A stretch of 64,000 nucleotides of DNA from Stenogyne calaminthoides (taxonomy: Eukaryota > Streptophyta > Magnoliopsida > Lamiales > Lamiaceae), in assembly GCA_037126765.1 (NCBI GenBank), contig JBBCBC010000037.1, forward strand, positions 6,639,263 to 6,703,262. The letters run 5' to 3'. The notes beneath the pieces were generated by a model, which worked only from the letters and a program-made list of their open reading frames with translations, was not told where the DNA came from and ran no database searches. The first letter of the stretch is position 1. Each line of letters starts with the position of its first letter. The translations under genes and the position numbers were made by a program. Of the stretch, positions 1 through 12,483 are shown in pieces.

Positions 1-1486
1 GACACTTGCGAACAATTAACAAAAGGAAAATAAATTATGTTGCACCACCTTTGTGGATTTACTAATTTTTCCAGCACATGGAATTGTTCTCTTGGGAATG
101 AAAGAGTCATCCCCTATTTATAGAGCATAGGTGGTCGAAAATTTTGGGCAAAAATAATGTGGGAAAATCTTTTCTTGATCTCCAAGAAATCTTGAATATA
201 TCTCCTATATTCTTTTTCCCATAATTATAATATTCCACAAAATCCCACCTACTCTTTGTTATGGGATATTTTCGAAATTATAGACAAGAATCCAAGATTT
301 GGATCTTCTTGAATTTATGAGATATTCTTGTATTTCAAGAAATACATATCTTCCATAATATCTTTTTCAAGAAAATCAAGAAAATCTTTATTGCCCTTTA
401 TATTTCAAAATTTTCGAAATTTCCTTCATGAATAACCAAGTGGGAGATTTCTTGAATTTAATGAGATAATCTTGTATTCCAAGAATACATATCTTCATTC
501 CATAACAAAATTCAAAGAAAATCTTTCTCCCCTTTTTATCCACAAATTTCGAAAATAATGGAAAAAATAAGCAACAATATTTATTTTATTTTAAACACAT
601 TTTCCAGTTATTGGACTATATGTTGGGCTACTTAGGGGGCCTTTAGGAGAATTAAGATTGGACCTTCCAATGGATCTTGAATTAACAATATTGAGCCACA
701 ATATTATTCAAGCCCATAAATATTAATTAATCCCACTACATAATTAATATTGCACTATCCATCTTAACCCATATTACAGTCAATATGGCTCCCGGTTATT
801 ATTTTCCGTGTTTAAGATTATCTAGCCCATTAATTAATTCAAGCCACTGAAATAGCTTTCCATTAATTAATATCTTTTGTCCTTGGTCAAGGAACGGTTC
901 AACATTATTATCCATACCGGAAACTAATTCCACTTGCAAGATTTGGTATGATAAAGCTTATGAACCTCCCAAGGGGGCAAATCGAACAAGCGTACTTGCA
1001 CACGATTCTCCGTATTAAATCTTAGCAATCACATGTGACCAATAATATTGCCCAAGATAAAAAGTATTGAATCTCGTTGATTCTCTACCCATGATAAGTC
1101 AAAGCAATAGTTACCAATCACACGTGATCCTATTTAAGGAACGAAGATTAAGAAATAACGAACCACTGAGGTCTAATTCTTCCTTGTTCAGTTCTGAAGA
1201 ATTTGTCCTCCTGTAGGTCCTATTCAGTGCATCAGTCATGCACTAGTGTAATCTCTTGGTCAAGACAAGCCAATCCGAGCCTTACACTTCAACCTTTCAC
1301 GATTGATTGTTCATTTCCATCTAGGTCGTGAATGGTGTACTTTTAGTTACAAGGGACTGTTAATTTAATCTTCTGTGATCTGGTATCACTAAATTAACTA
1401 CAATGTAACACGTACTATTTATTGAACAGTTATGCAGTAAATATATGTAACATTCAATGATATTTAAAGCATCAGTGATAAACAAT
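1..1486 (-). mobile_element. LTR-like retrotransposon sequence, partial
   Basis: This non-coding stretch lies beyond the integrase end of the gypsy element. On the minus strand a TATA box (CTATAAATAG type, complement of about 114-123) is followed by a downstream segment that runs off the window edge. That layout is expected of an LTR read on the minus strand. It does not match the LTR at 7501-8518, so I infer a different family, inserted or abutting. The alternative is a long 3' untranslated region of the gypsy element followed by an unrelated LTR. There is no open frame of note. The upper boundary is uncertain; a TG/CA end could lie near 1473. Confidence 0.45.
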
Positions 1487-2828
1487 TTATTTCAGTAAAT
1501 AAGTCCGAAATTCAGTTTTGATTATACAAAGTAAAAACATACTTTCTAGTATAATTCCAACAGGAACTCCATTCAGGTCTTCCAAATCATATGCCTCATT
1601 TAACAAGCGTTCTGTAACTCTGAATGAACCTTCCCATGCTCGACCGAACACACCACTTGGTACCCCCATTGCTCGTCTTAGAACCAGCTCGCCCACGTTG
1701 AACCTGCGTGTTCGGACTTTGGAATTGTAGAACTTTTCAGATCTTTTTTTATACATGGCGTTCCTGAAATCGACCTCCATCCTTCTTTCTTCCAACAGGT
1801 CTGCACTTAGGGCGAGCGCCTGGTCGTTGATGTGCTCTCCAAAAGTCATTGTCCGATAGCTCGGAATCTTTACTTCTGCCGGTATAACAGCTTCCGCACC
1901 AAATGCCAGGGCAAACGGGGTTTCTGCAGTTGATGTTCTGAAGGTAGTTCGATATGCCCATAATATTTCTGGTAACTCTTCAGCCCATCCTCCCCCCTTG
2001 GAATTATCAAGTTTAGCCTTGAGGGTATGCTTGATAATTTTATTGACAGCTTCTACTTGTCCGTTTGACTGGGGGTAATACGGAGTAGAGTAATGCTTTT
2101 TTATGCCCCAACGAGCACAATTTTGTCGGAATTTACTTCCATCGAACTGTTTGCCATTATCTGTTACCAATGATTGGGGAAGCCCAAAACGACAAATGAT
2201 ATTCTTTCAAACAAAGTTCCATATTCTTTGTTCGGTGGCTTTAGCAATAGCTTCAGCTTCCGCCCATTTAGTGTAGTAATCAACGGCAACCACGACATAT
2301 TTTACTCCCGATGTGCCAGTAGGAAATGGGCCGATCAAATCGATTCCCCATTTAGCAAATGGCCACGGGCTGTAAACAAACACTAGTTCTACAGGTGGGC
2401 TATGGATAAGTGGGGCTTGTACCTGACACTTATGACATGCGCGGGCGTACGCAAGCGAATCTTTTTTGAGAGTAGGCCAAACCTTGTCTAATAACTTTAT
2501 GTGCCAGGACAAGTCCACGTGTATGGTTTCCACATACCCCCTCATGAATCTGTTCCAGAATCACATGACCCTCTTCAGGAGTAATACATTTCAATAATGG
2601 AAGTGAGAAACTTCTTTTGTATAAGTGCCCGTCTAGGATAGTATAATTAGCAGCTTGTAATCTGAGGCGAGTAGCTTGTGCTTTATTTTCGGGGAGAAGT
2701 CCTTTTTGTAAGTAACTTAAAATTGGAGTCATCCAGGTTTCTTGTTCGCCCGTCACATGGGCGACCACAACTATGGGAATTGATGGCGAACAAGTTGTGA
2801 TGACCACAATGTCCGTCATGCTCGTCAC
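1487..2828 (-). pseudogene. Tat-type gypsy integrase, broken
   Basis: This is the integrase portion of the polyprotein, which inserts element cDNA into the host genome. Three overlapping frame segments cover it: 2430-2828, 2207-2545 and 1487-2170. The zinc-binding part shows the CHKC pair. The catalytic core shows WGIDLIGPFP (first Asp), VTDNGKQF (second Asp) and the SNGQVEAVNK segment (Glu). The C-terminal part includes GELVLRR and WEGSFRVTE, then AYDLEDLNG, the usual end of plant gypsy integrases. The frame changes near 2430-2545 and 2170-2207 show that the reading frame is broken. The last residues before the stop no longer match the family well. Confidence 0.8.
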
Positions 2829-2879
2829 TCATTCTGTTGTTGCCAATCGTGTCAAGGCATCAGCGAACGAATTATCCAA

Positions 2880-3290
2880 TCATGGTAATTGTTCTATGTA
2901 AACTTGTTCGAATTGTTCAAGCAACTCCTTTGCTAGTTGCTGATACTGTGCCATCTGTTCGCCTCGGGCCTCGTACTCGCCTAATACTTGGTATACGATT
3001 ATTTGAGAATCACTATAAATCATCAGCCTCTGAATTCCCATTGTCATAGCCATGTGTAACCCAACGATCAAAGCTTCGTATTCGGCTTCATTATTTGTGG
3101 CTGAGAAATCAAAACAGATGGCTGTCGTGAAAGTTTGTCGAGTTGGGCTGATGAGAACCACTCCAGCTCCGGTTCTTGAACTTGTTGATGAACCGTCAAC
3201 ATACATGTGCCATGGTTGGTCGACACCTCTTTCGGGTATTTGTGGATATGTCAATTCAACCATGAAATTGGCCATAGCCTGGCCCTTCAT
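2880..3290 (-). pseudogene. Additional (archaeal-type) RNase H domain of Tat element
   Basis: The 136-residue open segment contains MYVDGSS with GAGVVLISP, then NNEAEYEALIVGL, then IYSDSQ. These are the DEDD-type RNase H motifs in order. The second RNase H lies between the classical RNase H and integrase. This is the recognised hallmark of Tat-lineage gypsy elements, and it is the main reason for assigning the lineage. It is separated from the upstream frame around 3256-3447 by a frameshift, so it would not be made as part of one polyprotein here. Confidence 0.8.
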
Positions 3291-3443
3291 TGATGTTCGT
3301 GGGGCGAACGTAATGCCAAATTAACCTAACTCCACCGCCCACTTGAGTAATCTGCCCGCAGTGTCTGGTCGGTGGAGAACTTGTCGCAATGGGAATGTGG
3401 TTAACACCTCGACTGAGTGGTCGAAAAAGTATGGTCGCAGTTT

Positions 3444-4559
3444 TCAAACACTCATAACGAGGGCATATGCGAGCTTTTCCAATGGAGGGTACCGGAGCTC
3501 GGCTTCTTTGAGTATCTGACTTACATAATAAATAGGCAAATGTATTGCCCCCTCTGCCCGAATGAGCACAGCGCTGATTGCATGTTCTGATGCAGCAAGA
3601 TACAGATAAAGTTGTTCGCCTGGAACAAGCTTAGATAATGTTTGAGTATCTGCAAGGTACTGCTTTAATGACTCAAATGCATTTTGGCAATGCTCTGTCC
3701 ACTGGAATTTCCCTTTCTTTAATGCATCAAAGAAAGATTTGCATTTGTCTCCAGTTCGTGATATAAACCGGCTTACAGAAGCCAAACGTCCTGTTAATTT
3801 TTGGACTTCTTTCACACTTCTGGGGGCCTGCATGTCGAGCATGGCTTGAATCTTTGATGGGTTCACTTCAATCCCCCGTTGACTGACCATATGCCCAAGG
3901 AATTTTCCGAAATGAACTCCAAAGCTGCATTTCTTCGGATTTAATTTCATGTTATACCCCCTGAGAATATCAAACGTTTGTGCTAGGTGGGTGATGTGGT
4001 CTTCCTTATGCTCGCTTTTTAGCACAATATCATCAATGTACACCTCAACTGTTCGACCTATGTGTTCGTCGAACATCTTGTTCACCAAACGTTAATACGT
4101 TGCTCCGGCATTCTTTAATCCGAATGGCATGCGTTGCCAACAATACATATTCTTTTCGCTGTAGAAAGCCGTATTCTTTTGATCGTCTGGATGCATGGGA
4201 ATATGGTGATACCCAGCAAATGCATCCATAAAGGTCATGAGCTCATGTCTTGCTACGTTATCGACCAAATAATCGATATGTGGCATCGGGAAATTGTCTT
4301 TCGGGCATGCCTTGTTCAAGTCAGTGAAATCTATGCATAACCTCCAAGTTCCGTTAGATTTGCAGACGAGCACAGGGTTTGCAAGCCATCTTGGACATTT
4401 TACTTCTCGAATCAATTTATTATCGAGCAATTTCTTGATTTCACTATCCATAGCCGCATACTTCTCCGGACTGAATTTTCTCCGCTTCTGGATTATTGGA
4501 ATTTGTGTTGGGTCAAGGTTAAGAGAGTGACATGCATGTTTAGGATCAATGTCGACCAT
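3444..4559 (-). pseudogene. Gypsy reverse transcriptase and RNase H, broken
   Basis: Frames 4092-4559 and 3444-4088 together give the reverse transcriptase. Visible motifs are RKFSPEKYAAMDSEIKKLL, WLANPVLVCKSNGTWRLCID, the LNKACPKDNFPMP block, MDAFAGYHHIPM (catalytic Asp), the MPFGLKNAGATY block and EVYIDDIVLKS (YIDD catalytic pair). Downstream, LYLYLAASEHAISAVL and IYYVSQILKEAELRY are the classical RNase H start. A stop or frame break separates ATY from VNKMFDE at about 4088-4092. The RNase H tail near 3256-3447 is in another frame. It is clearly of plant gypsy type but not intact. Confidence 0.85.
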
Positions 4560-4727
4560 GTCCTCATGTGACTAAGCGAACACGTCCAAGTTTGCTCGAA
4601 GATACGCGATCATTTATGTTCGGAATGATTCCGGTAATTCCGAACTAATAAACACTTCTAATTCTGGTCTGTTCGGGTCGATATTGACAGACTCCAATTG
4701 TTCAACAGGCGTTGCTCGCCTCTTTTT

Positions 4728-5342
4728 TTACTTCCATCGAGAATCTTCGATCGACCCCCGGTGCTCGTCAACTACCTCCATAAGATCAAAACCTATACGA
4801 GGTTCTAAGTCCGGTAACTCGTTTGGTGGATCAATGTTCATTAGATCTGGGACATGAGCTATTGTCCCGGGTTCTGTGTTCGCCCGTGGAGATATGTTCG
4901 TCAGAGGAGGTATAAACGTCCTCGACGACATATTCACCTGTTGGCTTGATTCTACGGTCTCCCATGTTTGCTCCATCACGTTAATGATATTTTGCTTTTC
5001 TGGCGCGCATGACAGCAAACAATCTCGAGCTTTTTTCTGGTCGCCTTTTACGCTACTCGTCTCCTCTTGGGTTAGAAATTTAACACAATAGTAATAAGTC
5101 GAACATGCAGCTTTGAATTTCTGAATAAACGGGCGACCTAAAAACCCGTTATAAGTAGATGGAGCATCGACGATTACAAAGTCTAGCATTCTAGTTCGTC
5201 GAATCTCCGGATTTAAAGTTGACTCTAGCTCGACTCCTAACCTGATCATACCATAGGGCCGGGTTATAGATTCCCTGAAACCCATGATGGTGTGATCACA
5301 TGGTTCTATATAACTAATTAGGTCCCCAACTTGCTTCTCCAT
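4728..5342 (-). pseudogene. Gypsy protease region
   Basis: The 204-residue segment contains FVIVDAPSTYNGFLGRPFI and KFLT, then VKGDQKKARDC. This is the conserved part just after the aspartic protease in Tat-lineage polyproteins. Upstream, the sequence ESITRPYGMIRLGVEL is consistent with the end of the protease fold. The D(S/T)G catalytic triplet itself is not visible in this frame and may lie in the disturbed stretch at 5343-5700. It is followed by reverse transcriptase in the same orientation. Confidence 0.65.
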
Positions 5343-5799
5343 TTGGTGCAGAGTGTTAATCTAACGTAATGTTCGCAGATATGCTCCGTGTCGACCCGGG
5401 AGGCGTCTGCAACTTCAAACCGGAAGACGAGGGTCGATGGTTAGAGAGTCATTGTGGGGATGATTATCCGCCGAGATCATCTTCGGAGAACATGATTTGG
5501 TGTGAGGGTGGTGTCTTAGCTGAAGGTTTCGCCACCTTCACCGATGGATGCTTTGCATGGCACGCGATTTCCATCTTCTTCCGCTCGCTCGATAACGTCG
5601 AGGCCCGATAGCATCCACCCCATTGGACCATAATCGGGGACGAATCATCCGGATTTTTGACTCTCCCGACCTCTACTCATGGTAGGTGCCCCTTTTGGGT
5701 AATTCGACCTCTTTGCGGGATTCCGGGGATCTTTGTCCGATTTTTTGGCCTTACGCTTACCCCTACGATCATTGCTTTTTTCGGTCCGAAGGAATCTCG

Positions 5800-7420
5800 T
5801 CACGGCTTTTTGAGGAATGCGTGAAGGCGATTCTCTTCATATAACTTCCAAAGTTGACGAAGTAAATCGCGACATTCTTCGGTATTATGTCCGATGTACT
5901 CATGATAATTGCAAAACTTGGAAGCATTAAGCCGATTTTTATCCATTATGATTCTTCGTGGCTTATCCAACATGTCCCGATCTTTAATTTGATTAAATAT
6001 TGTTTCTCTTGAAACGCCTGTAAGACTTCGTAGGGGGCATCTTGACCCCTCTTCAAATGGTTTAAAGATCACGGGGTTTATACCCCTCATTCATTACTTT
6101 TTTACCAAAAACTCTTTTTGTTGCCACCTTCGCTTTAACTTAGTGATTGAGCGGCGAGATCCTGCATGATAGCTATAATCTTTCGTTTCGCTCTCGAAAT
6201 TCGGCATATGTGTTTGGCCAATCCCGATGCATGGCTTTCCATATATCCGTATTCAGGGTCAGGCCTCCGAACACTGTGAGGATCTTAGTATCCTCTTCAA
6301 CTGGGGCTCCATCGTACAAACATTTATCAAATCTTTCAATGTATGCTCGTCCGACTCACCCTTTATTTGGGAGAAATGTGCTAACCTCTCGTTTTGGTCT
6401 CCGGGCGAGCACATACATGGATGAGAAATGGGACAAGAATTTTGTCCCCAACCGGGCGAAAAAAAACGGACGGACGGGCCTTGTGGGCGAGTAGAAAACC
6501 ATCGCGGGCGCGGTCGCCTAACGTCATGGGAAATGATCCAAGACCTTTGCGTTGCGTCGGTGGCGCCCATGGCGATCATAAAGTCTGAATATTTGCTGAG
6601 GTGAACATGTGGGTCAGACTCAGCATCGAACATAGAGATTGGCGATCGAATCTTTGCCACTTTTTCTTGTACTTGGTGCCGCCATGATCGCCGGTGTTAG
6701 TGGCGGCGAGGCATTGTGCTCGCCCGGCGGAGTCCTACCGTTGTGGCGTGTCGACTTGTAAGCCCTCGATTTCTTCGTATTTCGCAAATTTCGTGGGCCC
6801 GACAGACTTGGATCGGGTGTGGTCCCATCATGAGGACCCGGGGTCATGCTCGTGTTAGGCGATCCCCTTTCCATGTTCATCCTTGACTATTCAATCGATG
6901 ATGGATAGACAATTTAGTTTCCAGATTTTTTGTTGTTCTTCCGTTTTCGGGACGCGCGAGGCGATCATGAGGATCCGAGTGGCCGGGATGTTAGTCGGTT
7001 GTTCCTCCGGGATCTCGGCCTTTATGATTGCCGATTTGGTCTTTAACGGAGAGTCTCAAACGTCCAAATCTCGATGGTTCGGACCTTGAGGCCGCTTTCG
7101 TCGTCCGGCATATCATCGGCCTTTTTTTGGCCGCTCCGCCTTGTGACTTTTCATCTTAACTTGCTCGCATTATCGGTGTATCGGCGTCGATCATCCTCAT
7201 CTTGAACTTTCAACTTGGCCAACTCCTTTTCGGCCCTCTCTTTTTGTGCTCGCAACAAGAAAGTGATGACCTTTGTTGTGGCCGCCGGATCGTTGGCGAT
7301 ATCTTCAAGATTGATGGTTTCCTCGATCTGATTTTTGTGAGGTTGATGCTGAGCCTCTTTTTGAGCGTGAGGTCGGCTCCTTGAAACCTCTCTGTCGAAA
7401 GTATTCCTAGATTGAGGCAT
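5800..7420 (-). pseudogene. Gypsy gag region, fragmented
   Basis: Gag is spread over several short frames: 7151-7420, 6620-6880, 6259-6660 and 5800-6090. The first begins MPQSRNTFDREVSRS and has a charged, helix-rich middle (LRAQKERAEKELAKLKV). The segment at 6259-6660 has SDPHVHLSKYSDFMIAMGAT and ERLAHFSQIKGESDE, typical of Tat-lineage capsid. A zinc-knuckle motif was not found. There are multiple frameshifts, so no Gag protein is expected. Confidence 0.65.
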
Positions 7421-7483
7421 TATATTTTTTTTTTTTCATTCGGTATCTCTACGGGATTGTGTATGGGTTGGTTTTTTTCTACC

Positions 7484-7500
7484 CTTCTTCTAGCGCCAAT
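7484..7500 (-). other. Primer binding site of the gypsy element
   Basis: Directly inside the LTR on the minus strand is TTGGCGCTAGAAGAAGG. This TGGCGC-type primer site is frequent in plant gypsy elements. It fixes the LTR boundary at 7501. Confidence 0.65.
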
Positions 7501-8518
7501 TGTTGCGAGTCATTTTTTATGGAGAATATTATGTGGCTAATTTGATTACAACTCACAAACAAAATAAGCACATTAATACGATATCTGATAAATAACAGAA
7601 ATTGTTGACCCGGTTACAAGAAATGACTACTACGGGGCATTCAAGCCAGGGATGTCATATTGCGAGGTTTACATACACAGTACACGATACTTCTCATGGG
7701 GAAAACTTTTATGAAGGTTGATGATTTGGAGAGTAAGTGTGAGTGCTTGAGAATTTTACTGAACTCCTCCGGAAATTTTCTGAACTCATTTCTTGTTCTT
7801 TTTCCTTCTATTTATAGTACTTTGACAATCATGAAATTTGGTTTGGCTAGCATAATTTGGAGACTTCGTGTCTTGCAAGAACTCATGTGACGCCGCCACG
7901 TTTTCAACTTCTTCTTCTGGTTGACCTTTGCATTTACTTGTTTATAAAGCCTTTCTTTTTGTCGTCTATATCAAGCTTTTTGCTCATTGATGCCGTTTCG
8001 CCCTTTGACCATATCAATATTATCTAGGTTTCTTGTCCCTCATCGAGCATATCCGGGCCTTCGAGTTATATCGAGCCTTGAGGTTACTCGGGGTTCTTGA
8101 TTGGCCAGACTTCTCTTTGCCGGACGCAATCGTCGGGCATACCCGACACTCGAGCTGCGAGTTCACTCTTTTCGAATCGGAGACATCCGACCCCTCAAGT
8201 CACTTTGACTCAAAGTTATATCGATTTCTTCTTGCCCGATCGACAAAATTTCGACCGATCGATCAACATATCTTCGAGGATCATCTCGGGATAGCATCGG
8301 TCATCATGCGATTGGCGAAGTGCGAACATACTTGCTTGGTCGGCAAGTGGCGAAAGCATACTCGCAGTGGACACAAGTGGCGAGCATACTTGCTTGGTCG
8401 GCAAGTTGCGAGCATACTCGCTTGGTCGGCAAGTGGGCGAGCAAACCTGTTTGCTCGGCAAGCTGGCGAACAAACTTGTTTGGTTGGCAAGCTGGCGAGT
8501 ACATTTGTCCATCGAGCA
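7501..8518 (-). repeat. 5' LTR of the gypsy element
   Basis: The LTR starts at the plus-strand TGTTGCGAGTC at 7501, next to the primer binding site. It ends at one of several CA dinucleotides; CGAGCA at 8518 is my best guess, and CACA near 8548 is possible. A minus-strand TATA box (complement of CTATTTATAG at about 7808-7817) gives an R-U5 length of roughly 300 bases. The U3 part contains the minisatellite at 8312-8508. Base composition drops sharply to AT-rich DNA after about 8550, which supports the boundary. Confidence 0.6.
8312..8508. repeat. Minisatellite inside LTR, about 30-bp unit
   Basis: About six to seven imperfect copies of a roughly 30-bp unit built on ACTTGCTTGGTCGGCAAG and TGGCGAGCAT. 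Each unit contains short inverted arms (CTTGC ... GCAAG), so the array can fold. It lies in U3 of the gypsy LTR, upstream of the TATA box on the element strand. Confidence 0.75.
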
Positions 8519-8548
8519 TGGTTATTTTAATAGTATTAATACACATGT

Positions 8549-10997
8549 CCCTCTGATGTGTACAAATAAATTGAGTAATTGTATCGAACACAACACATAC
8601 ATATTTAACAATATGCATATATATAGTTCATTACATCTAATCAAAAAGTTAAAAAAAATTCAACATTCAAGAAAAACAAGTTAATTTCCACAAATAAAAT
8701 TATACAACTCAATCTCAATACTAAACACTACTACTACTATTTAATACTCCTCAATATATTGATATATATTTACCTGGATTAAGTATTATATTCTAATTAA
8801 TTCTACTTAATCTAAAAAATACTACTATGGTAACAAAATAATCGATAAAAAAAGTTTATAATATTCATACTGTCGCATTCAAAATTAGAGGTGTTAAACT
8901 TATGGACTGATCTTAGTTAATTTCATACTTCATATCATACTGAACGTTCGGGCTCTTAAACTAGACATGAAGCCTAGCTAATATAAAAGTCAATATTCAC
9001 TAGAATTATTTACAATAAATAAAAGATAGGAATACATGAGTTTGATGATGACACAATTTTGTTAATGTATCTGCATATGAAGCTATAAGTATCCTCTTAA
9101 TTCGACAGAAAGAATTTTATAGGTACAGGTATTATTCTTTTGATCATTGTTTAATATCAAAATAAAAAATCGTACTATATAGTATAATTTAATTTTGTAG
9201 AAAACATTTGTCCAAATAGGTTAAACTATATTTTGTTTTTTCTCTCAGCATGGTCTAACCACATATGTAATTAACCCAGGAGATAGGTAGATGTAGACAT
9301 CCGCTCACATGGAAATGGACCCTCTTTTATCCTTTTCCTCTTTGGATTTTTTTGGCTTCCAACTCTTCAATCGATATGGGGCGTACTTGGAAATACCTGT
9401 ACGTCAAATGAGATCATCGCATTTCTTTATTTACGTGAAACTAGATTAATCATTCTGTGTGTATGTATATATATTCGAGAATTTCCGGAATATTAAGTTA
9501 GTAAATTTACTTGTCGAAAGATTTCCAAATTCTTGTAGTCAAGATTCCACAAACCTCATAATTATGCAACGATATTTTTAAAATAATTAAATTTTGCTTT
9601 TGAATAGTTATGTATTTAGAGAAACTTATTCACCGTATTAATATAATTTATTCAATATATCATAACATTAGTTTAGTATTATCAATACATTTATAAACTA
9701 TAATTGCCGCATTTAACCACACAATTTGTATGTATAAATTATAAAGTGTTATAGTATTAGTTTATATAAATAATGGTATTACTTAATAAATCCAGCGAAC
9801 TTGTTTATAAGAGAATTTGCACTTATGAAAAGCCATGATGGACTATATATATATATATATATATATATTTTAAATCATATATAATGGAATATTTTTAAAA
9901 TCATCAATAAAATAATGGAATATTTGCCAACACATATATAACTTTAATATTTTAAAATTAATAAATCAATTATTTTTCATCATCAGAAAAACTAACACGG
10001 TACCGGAAGACAGGCTGTATTGGAGGGCTTTGCTTCACTTTCTGCAGAGTGGAATAAAGAGTACAATCGAATTAATCAAATTTTAAGAATTAAAAAAGAG
10101 CCGTTGTATCAGCGAAAAACGAAATATTGATTTAAAAAAACAAAATGTTAGTTGCAAATATTAAAATAAGAGAAGAATGAGTGGGATTTGCTGTTCCTGC
10201 GTGGGGTTTTGAGCTCTGGGGATTCCCTCACTTATCTGTATAGAATATGAGTTACTGTGTGTGTCTCCCTGGAATTTCAACCTATACATACATATAACTA
10301 TTAATATACATACATTCATGTGTTGGGTTCTGTAAATTCCATATAAATTGTTCTCTTTTTCTTTCTTGAACTTCTCGAGATTCATTTGTCGTATGCTGTA
10401 CCTTTACTTTTCTGTCCTCTTCTCTCATTAGGAATTAACGCCCCCCTATACATACTTAGATTTGTTCCTTAATAAAAAAATTCTAATTTTAAAATTGACT
10501 AGCTAACATATCTCTGTTGGGTGTATTTTATTGATGATTTTAAAAATAATCTTGAAATAAAAATTCCGCATTTTGATTTGTTCAAAGTTTTTGGACCACG
10601 AAAATGACATTTGATTTTCGCATTGCACATATACTTCTATATTTCTTCCCTTTCATTTTAATTGTCCCATAACTATTGGATTTTCTGTAAATGGCTCTAA
10701 AAAAATCTACATTTATTAATTTATGTCGTACTCGCATTGCCATTTTGCTCCGAAATGTAATTGAAAATTGAGAAAATATTTATGGTGCGCGCATTTCACG
10801 TGACCATCTAATTGAAGGATTTTCCACAAATTTTAATTATGTGGCTGCAGGTGAGTTACGCAAGGCGATAAATATGAAATTATACACCTTATATGAAGGC
10901 CAACACGTAACATATGTGTAATTAACATCATCAAAATTGATCAGAAGGTTCCGAAATAGAGGTCAATAACATGCACGCTGCAATTTCCTAGATAATA
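8549..10997. other. Intergenic, AT-rich, no gene
   Basis: No credible coding frame on either strand. There is a (TA)n run at about 9844-9869. The short open frame at 10161-10385 has no recognisable domain and composition like its surroundings. Confidence 0.6.
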
Positions 10998-11251
10998 CTC
11001 AGTCCGATCGTTTCATATACAGCCTAACTTATTTTGCTTTAATTGAATGTCCTAAATATACAATTAAACATTCTACATAAGGTAAATATTTTATTTAACC
11101 CATTTCTATTAATGATCGATTTATTCTTTTTAGTCTAGAAAATGAAGAATTTAATATTCACTAAGAAATTAACATTTTATTTTTATCAATAATTCTTTTA
11201 ATCCTTGTGAAAATTTAATCGGCCAATATATATTGGACGGCGGGACGGGAG
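10998..11251. mobile_element. Stowaway-like MITE, degenerate
   Basis: The left end CTCAGTCCGATCG and the complement of the right end CTCCCGTCCCGCCGTCC resemble Stowaway CTCCCTCCGTCC termini. TA lies on both sides. The internal sequence is AT-rich and non-coding, of usual MITE length (254 bp). Confidence 0.6.
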
Positions 11252-12483
11252 TATTTCATTCTTCCACGACTTTGCAACCAAATACGTACGGGATTTTAAA
11301 AAAAAATTATGATAAATTTTTGACAACCCTCCGACAAAATATGTGCATTTTCTCAAATTATGAGACTAAACTGAATAAGAACAAGTTTTTGGGGACCATT
11401 TACGCACACGCTATATTGTATAGTACGAGTCATGACTTTTTTTTTTTTACCCACACAATATACTGTATATTATGAGTCATGGCCTTTAAAAATGAAATTA
11501 ATGCTTTTACAAAAATACAATTTATTTTATTTCATTTGTCACTTAAAGATATGAAAGAAGGCAATGCATTAATATGCATAATTATGATTATTATATAAAT
11601 TACGTACTTAATTTTCTTAAAATATTTTTTTGACAAAACGGAGATGATATATGACAATTTGAATGGAAGTAGGAAACAACTAAAACAGGTAAATTAATAA
11701 TGTAATAAAATTCAATGAAAATAAATAATTTAATTAACCTCTAAAATCAGATATGACAAGAATCAAATTCGGAAATAAAGAGCTATATATACGTGGAGGT
11801 CCTACTCAATTAATCTTTGGAGGCTCCTCCTAATTAAAAGGATTAATTGTAATAATTCATTTAAGTAGCCTAATGAACAACAAAACCTTCACGTGAAATG
11901 AAGAATTAAAATAGGAATTAATTCCTTTTCTTGTGTAAACATAAATTCAACCCCGTCAACGAGTTCTCACGTCGTCACCTGCCCCTTGTCTTGATATCAT
12001 TTGTTTCCAAACGGATTCCCTTCGATCCTGTGAAACAATTCAGTTCGCATGTTCCACTTTTTGTATTCCATTTGTATTTTATCTTCTAAATCTTTAACAC
12101 ATGAACATAGAACAAGGTGATTTGTTGAATATTTTTTATTACTTCACATATAATTCATCCATATTATGAAATACAAAATGGAACACCAATTATAAAATAG
12201 GTGATCTCATCCCGTACAACATGTAGAAATGCTACGAAACAGTAACAATATATCATCCAATTAATGGCCACATCTCTCTCCCTCTCTCTACATCACAATT
12301 ATTTCGTACACCAATTAAACAAATGACCCCATCTTTTGTATCCTAGCTTTTGTCATAGAATATCCGTATCGTGTTAATTTTTACCCTAAAAGCACACCAC
12401 CCTCACTCCTTTCTTTCCCTTTGCTTCCCCAGAACCAGATATCATATCACACTGAATGATAATAACATCAACAAAACTCTCTC
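11252..12483. other. Intergenic / upstream region of the first Dof gene
   Basis: No coding frame is supported. The last 250 bases before the gene are pyrimidine-rich (CTCTCTCCCTCTCTC near 12275, CACCACCCTCACTCC near 12400), as in plant 5' leaders. I could not fix a TATA box with confidence. Confidence 0.5.

Larger units (their letters stand above)
1487..8518 (-). mobile_element. Ty3/gypsy LTR retrotransposon, Tat lineage (Retand-like), degenerate
   Basis: Read on the minus strand the order is LTR (7501-8518), PBS, gag, protease, reverse transcriptase, RNase H, a second RNase H and integrase. This is the gypsy order, and the additional RNase H before integrase is characteristic of the Tat lineage. 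The coding part is broken by several stops and frameshifts, so the copy is not autonomous. The 3' LTR is not visible: the sequence beyond integrase does not resemble the LTR at 7501. The low-coordinate end is therefore either outside the window or replaced by another insertion. Confidence 0.85.

Noticed and set aside
8033..8684. Overlapping frames on both strands across the LTR minisatellite
   Set aside because: Repeat translations within a gypsy LTR.
10161..10385. 74-codon minus-strand frame
   Set aside because: No recognisable domain or splice context; composition like the intergenic DNA around it.
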